Position numbers and translations under genes: made by a program. A stretch of 64,000 bases of DNA. Origin: Pseudomonas sp. R-28-1W-6. Its GTDB lineage: Bacteria; Pseudomonadota; Gammaproteobacteria; Pseudomonadales; Pseudomonadaceae. Positions 27,147 through 39,278 of the stretch are shown here, piece by piece (position 1 is the first letter of the stretch; each line of letters starts with the position of its first letter). The stretch spans positions 310,001 through 374,000 of the forward strand of contig NZ_WELK01000004.1 in assembly GCF_009799925.1 (NCBI RefSeq), in the 5' to 3' direction. The notes beneath the pieces are model-generated. The model was not told the DNA's origin, did not search any database, and saw only the letters and a program-made list of their open reading frames with translations.

Positions 27147-27341
27147 TCGGGAACGGAAGATGAAGTCCGCCGCGCCGAGCAGGCACAGGCCGGCCCGCAG
27201 CGGGTCGAGTTTCCATCGGCGGGCAAGCCTGATCAGCCGATAGCGCTGCCGCTGGCGGCGCGATGTCTGCTGTGTTTTTCGGGCGCCGGGGATAAAATTG
27301 ACCCACTGTCGTATTGATCCGTCCGCTGTGGGTTTATTGCC

Positions 27342-27596
27342 ATGAAATGCCGTGCTGGCTGCGGTGCCTGCTGTATCGCCCCCTCCATCAGTTCGCCGAT
27401 TCCCGGTATGCCGCAGGGCAAGGCGGCGGGCGAGCGCTGTATCCATCTGACGCTCGACCACCTGTGCGCGATCTTCGCCCGGCCGGATCGGCCGGCGGTG
27501 TGTGCCGCCTTTGCCGCCGACCCGGCGGTGTGCGGCGCCAGTCGCGAAGAGGCCATTCGCCTGCTCGGCTGGTGGGAGCAGGCCACCGCCTCGTGA
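27342..27596 (+). CDS. YkgJ-type cysteine-cluster protein
   Basis: 84-aa cytoplasmic protein of the YkgJ/CxxCxxCC family: MKCRAGCGACC at the start, then ERCIHLTLDHLCAIFARPDRPAVCAAF, giving eight or so cysteines spaced as in proposed Zn or Fe-S binding proteins. No function is established. The ribosome site is poor. It sits before the START-domain gene with a 54-base gap and before gltA, a context I recall from P. aeruginosa. Confidence 0.85.
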   Translation: MKCRAGCGACCIAPSISSPIPGMPQGKAAGERCIHLTLDHLCAIFARPDRPAVCAAFAADPAVCGASREEAIRLLGWWEQATAS

Positions 27597-27650
27597 TTTT
27601 TCGCCGGTCGGCGCCCTTGCCGGCCAGCTCGTCTGTACTAAGGAGCACTG

Positions 27651-28262
27651 ATGCTTGGATTAACCCGTGTGGCTGCGCTGTGCGGCCTGGCTGTGCTGGC
27701 GCTGGCTGGTGTGGCGCAGGCCGAGGACTGGCAGCTGGCCAAGGAGGCGGACGGTATCCGCATCTACCTGAGCGCGGTCGAGGGCTCCCGGTACAAGGCC
27801 TATCGCGGGGTGACCACCATCAAGAGCGATGTCGCCACCTTGCGCGGCCTGCAGGAGGATGTTCAGGGTTCCTGCCCGTGGATCCATGCCTGTGCCGAGC
27901 AGAGCCTGCTCAAGCACCAGGGCCGGGAGAGCTGGGTCTATACCCGATTCGACATGCCGTGGCCGGTAACCGCGCGTGACTCGATCCTGCATGTGGTCAC
28001 GGAAGAGGGCGCCGATGGCAGCCTGACGCGCAAGCTCGAAGGCCTGCCGCAGTACCTGCCGGTGGCCAAGGACCATGTGCGGGTGGACAGCCTGCAGGGC
28101 TTCTGGCGTTTCGTGCCGAAGGGTGTCGGCGAGGTCGAGGTGACCTATCAGGTGCATACCGAGCCCGGCGGCAGCGTGCCTTCCTGGCTGGCCAACAGTT
28201 TCGTGGTGGATGCGCCGTTCAATACCCTGAATGGCCTGCGCAGCCTGGCGGAAAAGCGCTGA
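27651..28262 (+). CDS. START-domain (SRPBCC) protein, exported
   Basis: 203-aa protein with a Sec signal peptide (residues 1-24, ending GVAQA) and a single START/SRPBCC helix-grip domain that binds a hydrophobic ligand. DWQLAKEADGIRIYLSAVEGSRYKAYRG, the WIHACAEQSLL loop and the final helix PFNTLNGLRSLAEKR are typical. GGAG is 9-12 bases before ATG. Ligand unknown; a lipid is likely by family. It ends just before a bidirectional terminator shared with gltA. Confidence 0.87.
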   Translation: MLGLTRVAALCGLAVLALAGVAQAEDWQLAKEADGIRIYLSAVEGSRYKAYRGVTTIKSDVATLRGLQEDVQGSCPWIHACAEQSLLKHQGRESWVYTRFDMPWPVTARDSILHVVTEEGADGSLTRKLEGLPQYLPVAKDHVRVDSLQGFWRFVPKGVGEVEVTYQVHTEPGGSVPSWLANSFVVDAPFNTLNGLRSLAEKR

Positions 28263-28280
28263 GTCAATCAATCCGGAAAT

Positions 28281-28311
28281 AAAAAAGGCTGCCCGAGGGC
28301 AGCCTTTTTTT
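28281..28311. terminator. Bidirectional intrinsic terminator
   Basis: Stem GGCTGCC/GGCAGCC with an A-run on the left (28281-28286) and a T-run of seven on the right (28305-28311), so it has a T-tract on either strand. It serves the START gene and, from the other side, gltA, whose stop is 13 bases away. Confidence 0.93.
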
Positions 28312-28323
28312 CGCGCGCAACTG

Positions 28324-29613
28324 TTACTTGCGTTCGTCCAGGGCGACGAAGTCGCGCTGCGGGTAGCCGGTGTACAGCTGGCGCGGGCGGCCGATCTTGT
28401 ACGGGCTGGAGAGCATTTCCTTCCAGTGCGAGATCCAGCCGACGGTACGCGCCAGGGCGAAGATCACGGTGAACATGCTGGTCGGAATGCCGATGGCTTT
28501 GAGGATGATCCCCGAGTAGAAGTCGACGTTCGGGTACAGGTTGCGTTCCTTGAAGTACGGATCGGTCAGGGCGATCTCTTCCAGGCGCATGGCCAGTTCC
28601 AGTTGCGGGTCGTTCTTGATGCCCAGCTCAGCCAGCACTTCGTCGCAGGTCTTCTTCATCACGGTGGCGCGCGGGTCACGGTTCTTGTACACGCGGTGAC
28701 CGAAGCCCATCAGCTTGAACGGATCGTTCTTGTCCTTGGCCTTGGCGATGAACTTGTCGATGTTCTCGACGCTGCCGATCTCGTCCAGCATGCTCAGCAC
28801 GGCTTCGTTGGCGCCGCCGTGGGCCGGGCCCCAGAGAGCGGCGATACCGGCGGCGATGCAGGCGAACGGGTTGGCACCCGAGGAGCCGGCCAGGCGCACG
28901 GTGGAAGTGGAGGCGTTCTGCTCATGGTCGGCGTGCAGGACGAAGATGCGGTCCATTGCTTTGGCCAGCACCGGGCTGATCGGTTTGATCTCGCACGGGG
29001 TGTTGAACATCATGTGCAGGAAGTTTTCCGCGTAGTTCAGGTCGTTACGCGGGTACATCATCGGCTGGCCCATGGAGTACTTGTAGGCCATGGCGGCGAT
29101 GGTCGGCATCTTGGCGACCAGGCGCATGGCCGAGACTTCACGGTGGTGCTGGTCGTTGATGTCCAGGGAGTCGTGGTAGAAGGCGGAGAGGGCGCCGACT
29201 ACGCCACACATGATGGCCATCGGGTGGGCATCGCGGCGGAAGCCGTTGAGGAAGCTCTTCAGCTGCTCGTGCACCATGGTGTGGTTCTTGATGGTGCTGA
29301 CGAACTTGGCCTTTTCCTCTGCGGTCGGCAGTTCGCCGTTCAGCAGCAGGTAGCAGGTTTCCAGGTAGTCGGACTTCTCGGCCAGCTGCTCGATGGGGTA
29401 GCCGCGGTGCAGCAGAATGCCGGCGTCGCCGTCGATGTAGGTGATCTTCGACTCGCAAGAGGCGGTCGACATAAAGCCAGGATCAAATGTGAAGCGACCC
29501 GTGGCGGTTAAGCCCCGTACGTCAACTACATCGGGACCAACGGTGCCGGTCAGAACGGGCAGCTCTACGGGGGCATTGCCCTCGATGATCAACTGCGCTT
29601 TTTTGTCAGCCAT
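28324..29613 (-). CDS. gltA: Citrate synthase
   Basis: Condenses oxaloacetate with acetyl-CoA, the entry step of the TCA cycle. The start at 29613 ([12 protein letters not shown]) gives 429 aa and is preferred over an upstream extension to 29658. Catalytic residues are H265 ([12 protein letters not shown]), H306 ([13 protein letters not shown]) and D363 (NVDFYSG), one number off the E. coli residues, which points to the type II NADH-regulated hexameric form. It is transcribed away from the sdh-suc operon and has a clear promoter at 29673-29700. Confidence 0.97.
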   Translation of the reverse strand: MADKKAQLIIEGNAPVELPVLTGTVGPDVVDVRGLTATGRFTFDPGFMSTASCESKITYIDGDAGILLHRGYPIEQLAEKSDYLETCYLLLNGELPTAEEKAKFVSTIKNHTMVHEQLKSFLNGFRRDAHPMAIMCGVVGALSAFYHDSLDINDQHHREVSAMRLVAKMPTIAAMAYKYSMGQPMMYPRNDLNYAENFLHMMFNTPCEIKPISPVLAKAMDRIFVLHADHEQNASTSTVRLAGSSGANPFACIAAGIAALWGPAHGGANEAVLSMLDEIGSVENIDKFIAKAKDKNDPFKLMGFGHRVYKNRDPRATVMKKTCDEVLAELGIKNDPQLELAMRLEEIALTDPYFKERNLYPNVDFYSGIILKAIGIPTSMFTVIFALARTVGWISHWKEMLSSPYKIGRPRQLYTGYPQRDFVALDERK

Positions 29614-29672
29614 GTGCGGCCTCCTGTTTATGCTTGAAATCATCAGACAGCCCCCCACGCAGGGCCCGCAAC

Positions 29673-29700
29673 ACTATAGAGACATAAATTCGAATGTCAA
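29673..29700 (-). promoter_or_regulatory. Sigma-70 promoter for gltA
   Basis: On the reverse strand, TTGACA (complement of 29695-29700) is followed after 16 bases by TATAGT (complement of 29673-29678). That is a perfect -35 and a 5/6 -10. Expected transcript start near 29666, giving a leader of about 53 bases. Confidence 0.8.
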
Positions 29701-29814
29701 TTTGGCCTAAGCCAGATGGCAGACGGCTTCCAGCCGTGTTTCGAGTGCTCGGAAGTGCTGCTAATACGTCATTTATTAAGGCTGCGCAATCCGCTTTTAG
29801 CGAGGGTCTTTACG

Positions 29815-29843
29815 TTGTCATTAGTTACCTAACTGTCTATACT
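29815..29843 (+). promoter_or_regulatory. Sigma-70 promoter for sdhCDAB-suc operon
   Basis: TTGTCA (29815-29820), a 17-base spacer and TATACT (29838-29843), both 5/6 to consensus with the ideal spacing. Transcript start near 29850, about 113 bases before the sdhC start. Confidence 0.78.
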
Positions 29844-29962
29844 CTGCGACCGGCCGTCAGGGGCTTTAGGGCCTGCGTTTTGGCGGCTGGCACTCCCTTG
29901 GTGAGGGGTACCTGACCAGTGCACTTCCCGACAACTTGCCCTGTTTGTTAGGGGCCTCTAGT

Positions 29963-30349
29963 GTGAAAAAAGCCGTGAATAGCCAACGACCTGTAAACCT
30001 AGATCTCAGGACCATCAAACTCCCGATCACCGCTTATACGTCCATTCTGCACCGCATTTCCGGTGTCATCCTCTTCGTCGGTCTTGCCGTGCTGCTGTAT
30101 GCACTCGACAAGTCGCTGGCCTCCGAGGAAGGCTTTGCAGAAGTCAAGGCGTGTCTGACCAGTCCGCTGGCCAAGCTGATTGTCTGGGGTTTGCTGTCCG
30201 CTCTGCTGTATCACCTGGTGGCCGGTGTACGCCATCTGATCATGGACATGGGTGTCGGCGAGTCGCTGGAAGGCGGCAAGCTGGGCTCCAAAATCGTCAT
30301 CGTCGTCTCCGTGGTGGTGATCCTGCTGGCAGGGGTGTGGATATGGTAA
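29963..30349 (+). CDS. sdhC: Succinate dehydrogenase cytochrome b556 subunit
   Basis: Membrane anchor of complex II that helps bind haem b and ubiquinone. The GTG at 29963 gives 128 aa, the P. aeruginosa length. Start region QRPVNLDLRTIKLPITAYTS, then three helices. Ser/Arg of ILHRISGVILF are quinone-site residues and the haem His is in YHLVAGVRHLIMD. Only a weak GGGG precedes the start. The stop overlaps the sdhD start. Confidence 0.95.
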   Translation: MKKAVNSQRPVNLDLRTIKLPITAYTSILHRISGVILFVGLAVLLYALDKSLASEEGFAEVKACLTSPLAKLIVWGLLSALLYHLVAGVRHLIMDMGVGESLEGGKLGSKIVIVVSVVVILLAGVWIW

Positions 30350-30711
30350 CCAACGTAACGAACTTCTCCCGTTCGGGCCTCTATGACTGGATGGCTCAGC
30401 GTGTGTCCGCGGTCGTGCTCGCGGCTTACTTCCTGTTTCTGATCGGCTTCCTCGTGGTGAATCCGGGCCTTGGCTATGCCGAATGGCACGGCCTGTTTGC
30501 CCATACTGCGATGCGCATCTTCAGCTTGCTGGCCCTGGTGGCCCTCGGCGTGCACGCCTGGGTCGGCATGTGGACCATTTCCACCGACTACCTGACGCCG
30601 ATGGCGCTGGGCCGGTGGGCGACTGTCGTGCGTTTCCTCTTCCAGGCGTTCTGCGGCATTGCCATGTTCGCGTTCTTCGTCTGGGGCGTGCAGATTCTCT
30701 GGGGTGTCTGA
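30343..30711 (+). CDS. sdhD: Succinate dehydrogenase membrane anchor subunit
   Basis: Second membrane anchor of complex II, 122 aa with three hydrophobic helices. SGLYDWMAQRVSAVVLAAYF contains the conserved start of helix 1; the haem-region His is in ALGVHAWVGMWTISTDY, where the Asp-Tyr pair near the quinone site is conserved. The ATG at 30343 overlaps sdhC by 7 bases, indicating coupled translation. sdhA starts 3 bases after its stop. Confidence 0.95.
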   Translation: MVTNVTNFSRSGLYDWMAQRVSAVVLAAYFLFLIGFLVVNPGLGYAEWHGLFAHTAMRIFSLLALVALGVHAWVGMWTISTDYLTPMALGRWATVVRFLFQAFCGIAMFAFFVWGVQILWGV

Positions 30712-30714
30712 TCA

Positions 30715-32484
30715 ATGGCTATTCGTACTCTTTCTTATGACGCCATCATCGTTGGTGGTGGCGGCGCCGGCATGCGTGCCGCACTGCAGTTGGCCCAAGG
30801 CGGCCACAAGACTGCCGTAGTAACCAAGGTCTTCCCGACCCGTTCGCACACCGTTTCCGCCCAGGGCGGCATCACCTGTGCCATCGCGTCCAACGACCCG
30901 AACGACGATTGGCGCTGGCACATGTACGACACCGTCAAGGGCTCCGACTACATCGGTGACCAGGACGCGATCGAATACATGTGTTCCGTCGGCCCGGAGG
31001 CCGTGTTCGAACTCGAGCACATGGGCCTGCCGTTCTCCCGTACCGAACAGGGCCGCATCTATCAGCGTCCGTTCGGTGGCCAGTCCAAGGACTTCGGCAA
31101 GGGTGGCCAGGCTGCCCGTACCTGCGCCGCCGCCGACCGTACCGGTCACGCGCTGCTGCACACCCTGTACCAAGCCAACCTGAAAGCCGGCACCTCGTTC
31201 CTCAACGAGTGGTACGCCGTGGATCTGGTGAAGAACCAGGACGGCGCCGTAGTCGGCATCATCGCCATCTGCATCGAGACTGGCGAAACCGTCTACATCC
31301 GCTCCAAGGCCGTGGTTCTGGCCACCGGCGGTGCCGGTCGCATCTACTCGTCGACCACCAACGCCCTGATCAACACCGGTGACGGCGTGGGCATGGCCCT
31401 GCGTGCCGGGGTGCCGGTGCAGGACATCGAGATGTGGCAGTTCCACCCGACCGGTATTGCCGGTGCCGGCGTGCTGGTGACCGAAGGTTGCCGTGGCGAA
31501 GGTGGCTACCTGATCAACAAGCACGGCGAGCGCTTCATGGAGCGCTATGCGCCCAACGCCAAAGACCTGGCCGGCCGCGACGTAGTCGCCCGCTCCATGG
31601 TCAAGGAAGTCATCGCCGGCAACGGCTGTGGCCCGGATGGTGACCACGTGCTGCTGAAGCTCGACCACCTCGGCGAAGACGTGCTGCACAGCCGTCTGCC
31701 CGGCATCTGCGAACTGTCGAAGACCTTCGCCCATGTCGACCCGGTGGTTGCTCCGGTACCTGTGATTCCGACCTGCCACTACATGATGGGTGGCGTGGCC
31801 ACCAACATCCATGGCCAGGCCATGACCCAGGATGCCAGCGGCAATGACGTGATCATCGAAGGCCTGTTCGCCGTGGGCGAAGTGGCTTGTGTATCGGTAC
31901 ACGGCGCCAACCGTCTGGGCGGCAACTCGCTGCTCGACCTGGTGGTATTCGGCCGTGCGGCTGGTCTGCACCTGGAAAAAGCCCTGAAAGAAGGCATCGA
32001 AGTTCGCGGCGCCAGCGAGACCGACATCGAGCAGTCGCTCAAGCGTCTGTCCGGCGTCAACGAGCGCAGCAGCGGCGAAGACGTGGCTCCGCTGCGTAAG
32101 GAACTGCAAGCCTGCATGCAGAACTACTTCGGTGTGTTCCGTACCGGCGAATACATGAAGAAGGGCATTGCCCAACTGGCCGACCTGCGTGAGCGCATCG
32201 CGACCGTCAAGATCGCGGACAAGAGCCAGGCATTCAACACTGCGCGTATCGAAGCACTGGAACTGCAAAACCTTCTCGAAGTGGCCGAGGCTACTGCGAT
32301 CGCTGCGGACACTCGTACCGAGTCCCGTGGCGCGCATGCCCGCGAAGACTTCGAAGATCGCGATGACACCAACTGGCTGTGCCACTCCCTGTACTTCCCA
32401 GGCGAGAAGCGTGTGGCCAAGCGGGCTGTCAACTTCGCGCCGAAGACTGTTCCGGCGTTTGAACCCAAGATCCGTACTTACTAA
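30715..32484 (+). CDS. sdhA: Succinate dehydrogenase flavoprotein subunit
   Basis: Catalytic subunit that oxidises succinate to fumarate with covalent FAD. It has 589 aa. The dinucleotide motif [16 protein letters not shown] is at residues 9-24 and the FAD-linked His is H45 in [12 protein letters not shown]. Substrate-site motifs [23 protein letters not shown] and [22 protein letters not shown] are all present. Attached to the inner face of the membrane by SdhC/D. It is followed after 11 bases by sdhB. Confidence 0.97.
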   Translation: MAIRTLSYDAIIVGGGGAGMRAALQLAQGGHKTAVVTKVFPTRSHTVSAQGGITCAIASNDPNDDWRWHMYDTVKGSDYIGDQDAIEYMCSVGPEAVFELEHMGLPFSRTEQGRIYQRPFGGQSKDFGKGGQAARTCAAADRTGHALLHTLYQANLKAGTSFLNEWYAVDLVKNQDGAVVGIIAICIETGETVYIRSKAVVLATGGAGRIYSSTTNALINTGDGVGMALRAGVPVQDIEMWQFHPTGIAGAGVLVTEGCRGEGGYLINKHGERFMERYAPNAKDLAGRDVVARSMVKEVIAGNGCGPDGDHVLLKLDHLGEDVLHSRLPGICELSKTFAHVDPVVAPVPVIPTCHYMMGGVATNIHGQAMTQDASGNDVIIEGLFAVGEVACVSVHGANRLGGNSLLDLVVFGRAAGLHLEKALKEGIEVRGASETDIEQSLKRLSGVNERSSGEDVAPLRKELQACMQNYFGVFRTGEYMKKGIAQLADLRERIATVKIADKSQAFNTARIEALELQNLLEVAEATAIAADTRTESRGAHAREDFEDRDDTNWLCHSLYFPGEKRVAKRAVNFAPKTVPAFEPKIRTY

Positions 32485-32495
32485 GGGTGGCCGAT

Positions 32496-33215
32496 ATGTC
32501 GTTAGCCAAAACTTTGCAAGTCAGCGTTTACCGCTACAACCCGGAGAAAGACGCCGCACCGTTCATGCAGGAATTCACCGTCGAAATCGACGGTAAAGAC
32601 CTGATGGTGCTGGACGTGCTGGCCCTGATCAAGGAGCAGGACGAAGGCTTCTCCTACCGTCGCTCGTGCCGCGAAGGCGTGTGCGGTTCCGACGGCATGA
32701 ACATCAGCGGCAAGAACGGCCTGGCCTGCATCACCCCGATCTCCACCGTGGTGAAGAACAACAAGCTGGTGATCCGTCCGCTGCCGGGTCTTCCGGTCAT
32801 TCGTGACCTGGTCGTCGATATGAGCATCTTCTACAAGCAATACGAGAAGGTGCAGCCTTTCCTGCAGAACGACACGCCTGCCCCGGCGATCGAGCGTCTG
32901 CAGTCGCCGGAAGAGCGCGAGAAACTGGACGGTCTGTACGAGTGCATCCTGTGCGCGTGCTGCTCCACCAGCTGCCCGTCCTTCTGGTGGAACCCGGACA
33001 AGTTCCTCGGTCCCGCTGCACTGCTGCAGGCCTACCGTTTCCTGGCCGACAGCCGTGATACCAAGACCGCAGAGCGTCTGGCCTCGCTGGACGATCCGTT
33101 CAGCGTGTTCCGTTGCCGCGGCATCATGAACTGCGTGAACGTTTGCCCGAAAGGTCTCAACCCGACCAAGGCAATCGGCCACGTACGCAACATGCTGCTG
33201 CAAAGCGGTACCTGA
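32496..33215 (+). CDS. sdhB: Succinate dehydrogenase iron-sulfur subunit
   Basis: Carries electrons from FAD to quinone through three clusters. Start at ATG 32496 (MSLAKTLQVSVYRYN, 239 aa) with GGGTGG upstream; an in-frame GTG at 32487 is possible. [2Fe-2S]: CREGVCGSDGMNISG and a later Cys in GLAC. [4Fe-4S]: CILCACCSTSCPSFW. [3Fe-4S] region: CRGIMNCVNVCPKGLNP. The 242-base gap to sucA holds a strong hairpin. Confidence 0.96.
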   Translation: MSLAKTLQVSVYRYNPEKDAAPFMQEFTVEIDGKDLMVLDVLALIKEQDEGFSYRRSCREGVCGSDGMNISGKNGLACITPISTVVKNNKLVIRPLPGLPVIRDLVVDMSIFYKQYEKVQPFLQNDTPAPAIERLQSPEEREKLDGLYECILCACCSTSCPSFWWNPDKFLGPAALLQAYRFLADSRDTKTAERLASLDDPFSVFRCRGIMNCVNVCPKGLNPTKAIGHVRNMLLQSGT

Positions 33216-33235
33216 TTCAGTTTTACCCGTGACAC

Positions 33236-33266
33236 CTGCGGCGCCGGGGTAACTCCGGTGCCGCAG
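33236..33266 (+). other. Hairpin between sdhB and sucA
   Basis: CTGCGGCGCCGG (33236-33247) pairs with CCGGTGCCGCAG (33255-33266), 12 bp with one G-T pair and a 7-base loop. No T-run. It lies 21 bases after the sdhB stop in a 242-base gap, a likely site of mRNA end protection or partial termination between the sdh and suc parts of the operon. The rest of the gap (33267-33457) shows no gene and no convincing promoter. Confidence 0.7.
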
Positions 33267-33457
33267 TAAACCAGAACCGCCAGCTCACAAAGCCACGGTT
33301 CTTACTTGAAAAGAAATTGACGACCAGCAGGGGCATCCGGGCTGGTGCCCGGACTATCTGCGGGATCCGTAGTGGCTTACCCGTCGCTGCTTCAGGACTT
33401 CAAGTCACAATTACGGCCTCCACGCCGGTGGTGTCCCCTTACCGAGGGTGACCAAGC

Positions 33458-36289
33458 ATGCAAGAAAGCGTGATGCAGCGCATGTGGGACAGTGCCCACC
33501 TATCCGGTGGTAACGCTGCCTATGTGGAAGAGCTCTATGAGCTCTACCTGCACGATCCCAACGCTGTGCCAGAAGAGTGGCGCACCTATTTCCAGAAATT
33601 GCCGACTGACGGCAATGCCGCCACCGACGTTTCGCACTCGACAGTCCGCGATCATTTCGTGCTGCTGGCCAAGAACCAGCGTCGCGCCCAACCGGTGTCC
33701 GCCGGTAGCGTGAGCAGCGAGCACGAGAAGAAGCAGGTTGAAGTCCTGCGTCTGATTCAGGCATACCGCATGCGTGGCCATCAGGCTGCGACGCTCGACC
33801 CGCTGGGTCTGTGGAAGCGTCCGGCTCCGGCTGACCTGGCGATCAACCACTATGGTCTGACCAACTCCGACCTCGATACCACTTTCCGCACCGGTGAGCT
33901 TTACATCGGCAAGGAAGAGGCGACTCTACGGGAAATCTTTGAGGCGCTGCAGCAGACATATTGCCGCACCATTGGCGCCGAGTTCACCCATATCGTCGAT
34001 TCCGAGCAGCGCAAGTGGTTCCAGCAGCGCCTGGAAAGCGTGCGCGGCCGTCCGGCATTCTCCGTGGAAGTGCAGGGTCACCTGCTTGAGCGCCTGACCG
34101 CTGCCGAAGGCCTGGAAAAATACCTGGGCACCAAGTACCCGGGCACCAAGCGTTTCGGCCTGGAAGGCGGCGAGAGCCTGATTCCGCTGCTGGACGAGAT
34201 CATTCAGCGCTCCGGCTCCTACGGCACCAAGGAAATCGTCATCGGCATGGCCCACCGCGGCCGTCTCAACGTGCTGGTCAACACCTTCGGCAAGAACCCG
34301 CGCGACCTGTTCGACGAGTTCGAAGGCAAGAAGGTCGATGGCCTGTCCTCCGGTGACGTGAAGTACCACCAGGGTTTCTCCTCCAACGTCATGACCCCGG
34401 GCGGCGAAGTCCACCTGGCGCTGGCGTTCAACCCTTCGCACCTGGAGATCGTCTCCCCGGTGGTCGAGGGTTCGGTGCGTGCCCGCCAGGATCGCCGCAG
34501 CGACCCGAACGGCGACAGCGTACTGCCGATTTCCATCCACGGTGACGCGGCATTCGCCGGTCAGGGCGTGGTCATGGAAACCTTCCAGATGTCGCAGACC
34601 CGCGGCTACAAGACTGGCGGCACCATCCACCTGGTGATCAACAACCAGGTCGGCTTCACCACCAGCCGTCCGGAAGACTCGCGCTCCACCGAGTACTGCA
34701 CCGATGTGGCGAAGATGATCCAGGCGCCGATCTTCCATGTGAATGGCGATGATCCGGAAGCCGTGCTGTTCGTCACCCAGCTGGCCGTCGACTACCGCAT
34801 GCAGTTCAAGCGTGACGTGGTCATCGACCTGGTCTGCTACCGTCGTCGCGGCCACAACGAGGCCGACGAGCCGAGTGGCACCCAGCCGCTGATGTACCAG
34901 CAGATCGCCAAGCAGCGCACCACCCGTGAGCTGTATGCCGACAGCCTGATCCAGGCCGCGCGTCTGGATGCCGAGCGGGTGCAGGCCAAGATCGACGAGT
35001 ACCGCAATGCTTTGGACAACGGCCAGCACGTGGTCAAGAGCCTGGTCAAGGAACCGAACAAGGAACTGTTCGTCGATTGGCGTCCGTACCTGGGTCATGC
35101 CTGGACCGCTCGTCACGACACCCGTTGCGAGCTGAAGACCCTGCAGGATCTGGCCGGCAAGCTGCTGCACCTGCCGGAAGGCCTGGTCCTGCAACGCCAG
35201 GTGGCCAAGGTGCTGGAAGACCGGGTCAAGATGACCGCCGGTGCCATGCCGATCAACTGGGGCTACGCCGAGAACCTGGCCTACGCCACCTTGCTGCATG
35301 AAGGTCACCCGGTGCGCATCACCGGTCAGGACGTCGGCCGCGGCACCTTCTCGCACCGCCACGCGGCGCTGCACAACCAGAAGGACGCGACCACCTACCT
35401 GCCGCTGCAGAACCTGTTCGAAGGTCAGCCGCGCTTCCAGCTGTACGACTCCTTCCTCTCGGAAGAAGCGGTGCTGGCCTTCGAATACGGCTACTCGACC
35501 ACCGTGCCCAACGCGCTGGTGATCTGGGAAGCCCAGTTCGGCGACTTCGCCAACGGTGCCCAGGTGGTATTCGACCAGTTCATCTCCAGTGGCGAGCACA
35601 AGTGGGGCCGTCTGTGCGGTCTGACCATGCTGCTGCCGCACGGTTATGAAGGGCAGGGCCCGGAGCACAGCTCCGCGCGTCTGGAGCGTTACCTGCAACT
35701 GTGCGCCGAGCACAACATGCAGGTGGCGGTGCCGACCACCCCGGCGCAGATCTACCATCTGCTGCGTCGCCAGGTGATCCGTCCGCTGCGCAAGCCATTG
35801 GTCGTATTGACGCCCAAGTCCCTGTTGCGGCATCCATTGGCGATCTCGACCCTGGAAGAGCTGGCCGACGGTTCGTTCCAGACCGTGATCCCCGAGGTCG
35901 ATCCGATCGATCCGAAGAAAGTCGAACGCCTGATCCTGTGCAGCGGCAAGGTCTACTACGACCTGCTGGCCAAGCGGCGTGCCGAAGGTCGCGAAGACAT
36001 CGCCATCGTGCGCATCGAGCAGCTCTATCCGTTCCCGGAAGAGGACCTGACCGAAGCCCTGGCGCCGTACAAGTACCTCAAGCACATCGTCTGGTGTCAG
36101 GAAGAGCCGATGAACCAGGGCGCCTGGTATTGCAGCCAGCACCACATGCGTCGCGTCGCATCCGCGCACAAGAAGGCCCTGTTCCTCGAGTACGCCGGTC
36201 GCGACGCTTCCGCAGCCCCGGCTTGTGGCTACGCTTCGATGCACGCCGAGCAGCAGGAAAAACTGCTGCAGGACGCTTTTAACGTTTAA
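33458..36289 (+). CDS. sucA: 2-oxoglutarate dehydrogenase E1 component
   Basis: Thiamine-diphosphate-dependent decarboxylase of the 2-oxoglutarate dehydrogenase complex. It has 943 aa, the expected length. N-terminal E2-binding peptide (MQRMWDSAHLSGGNAAYVEELYELY-like region, residues 6-30), active-site His in IGMAHRGRLNVLVN, thiamine-binding GDAAFAGQGVVMET and INNQVGFTT, and the transketolase-type second half with LPHGYEGQGPEHSSARLERYLQ. Start follows CGAGGG. It is followed after 69 bases, including a hairpin, by sucB. Confidence 0.97.
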   Translation: MQESVMQRMWDSAHLSGGNAAYVEELYELYLHDPNAVPEEWRTYFQKLPTDGNAATDVSHSTVRDHFVLLAKNQRRAQPVSAGSVSSEHEKKQVEVLRLIQAYRMRGHQAATLDPLGLWKRPAPADLAINHYGLTNSDLDTTFRTGELYIGKEEATLREIFEALQQTYCRTIGAEFTHIVDSEQRKWFQQRLESVRGRPAFSVEVQGHLLERLTAAEGLEKYLGTKYPGTKRFGLEGGESLIPLLDEIIQRSGSYGTKEIVIGMAHRGRLNVLVNTFGKNPRDLFDEFEGKKVDGLSSGDVKYHQGFSSNVMTPGGEVHLALAFNPSHLEIVSPVVEGSVRARQDRRSDPNGDSVLPISIHGDAAFAGQGVVMETFQMSQTRGYKTGGTIHLVINNQVGFTTSRPEDSRSTEYCTDVAKMIQAPIFHVNGDDPEAVLFVTQLAVDYRMQFKRDVVIDLVCYRRRGHNEADEPSGTQPLMYQQIAKQRTTRELYADSLIQAARLDAERVQAKIDEYRNALDNGQHVVKSLVKEPNKELFVDWRPYLGHAWTARHDTRCELKTLQDLAGKLLHLPEGLVLQRQVAKVLEDRVKMTAGAMPINWGYAENLAYATLLHEGHPVRITGQDVGRGTFSHRHAALHNQKDATTYLPLQNLFEGQPRFQLYDSFLSEEAVLAFEYGYSTTVPNALVIWEAQFGDFANGAQVVFDQFISSGEHKWGRLCGLTMLLPHGYEGQGPEHSSARLERYLQLCAEHNMQVAVPTTPAQIYHLLRRQVIRPLRKPLVVLTPKSLLRHPLAISTLEELADGSFQTVIPEVDPIDPKKVERLILCSGKVYYDLLAKRRAEGREDIAIVRIEQLYPFPEEDLTEALAPYKYLKHIVWCQEEPMNQGAWYCSQHHMRRVASAHKKALFLEYAGRDASAAPACGYASMHAEQQEKLLQDAFNV

Positions 36290-36302
36290 CGCCGTCGCGT
36301 AC

Positions 36303-36326
36303 GAGGGGCTGCACGGGCAGCCCCTC
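36303..36326 (+). other. Hairpin between sucA and sucB
   Basis: GAGGGGCTGC (36303-36312) pairs perfectly with GCAGCCCCTC (36317-36326) around ACGG. There is no T-run, and the sucB ribosome site AAGGAA follows 15 bases later, so it is an intra-operon element and not a full terminator. Confidence 0.72.
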
Positions 36327-36358
36327 ATCGATGAAACCGAATTAAGGAAACACACAGA

Positions 36359-37579
<1,221 letters not shown>

Positions 37580-37592
37580 TCCCTGCGCACGC

Positions 37593-37624
37593 GGCGGTCC
37601 TCACAAGGGACCGCCCGGTTTTAT
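37593..37624 (+). other. Hairpin with short T-tract between sucB and lpdG
   Basis: GGCGGTCC (37593-37600) pairs with GGACCGCC (37608-37615) around TCACAAG and is followed by CGGTTTTA. It resembles a weak intrinsic terminator or attenuator within the operon; the AAGGAATG before lpdG follows. Partial termination here could lower lpdG relative to sucAB. Confidence 0.7.
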
Positions 37625-37638
37625 CCGAGAAGGAATGA

Positions 37639-39078
<1,440 letters not shown>

Positions 39079-39278
39079 GCGACGTTAGACAATGCAACGC
39101 CTGGCCTCGGTCGGGCGTTCAATCGCAGGAAAACCAAGGCGGGCGGCCCGCGGCAGACCTACACGGCCTGGCGCAGGAATGTCCGCCTGGACTGCTAACC
39201 AGAGCAGTCAAAGGTGGCGCGGCGCCTTCGAGCGCAGCGTCGAATGCGCAATACCTAAACGAAGAACGGTAGATAAGC

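Larger units (their letters stand above)
29614..29962. other. gltA/sdhC divergent regulatory region
   Basis: This 349-base gap carries no gene. It is AT-richer than the rest and has one strong sigma-70-like promoter per strand (listed separately) plus a small hairpin, ACGGCT/AGCCGT at 29723-29737. The sdh leader would be about 110 bases long, enough for translational or small-RNA control, but I see no specific motif that I can name. Confidence 0.75.

Noticed and set aside
33317..33360. TTGACG followed by TATCTG, considered as a sucA promoter
   Set aside because: The spacer is 32 bases, far from the 16-18 needed; I see no other good pair in this gap.
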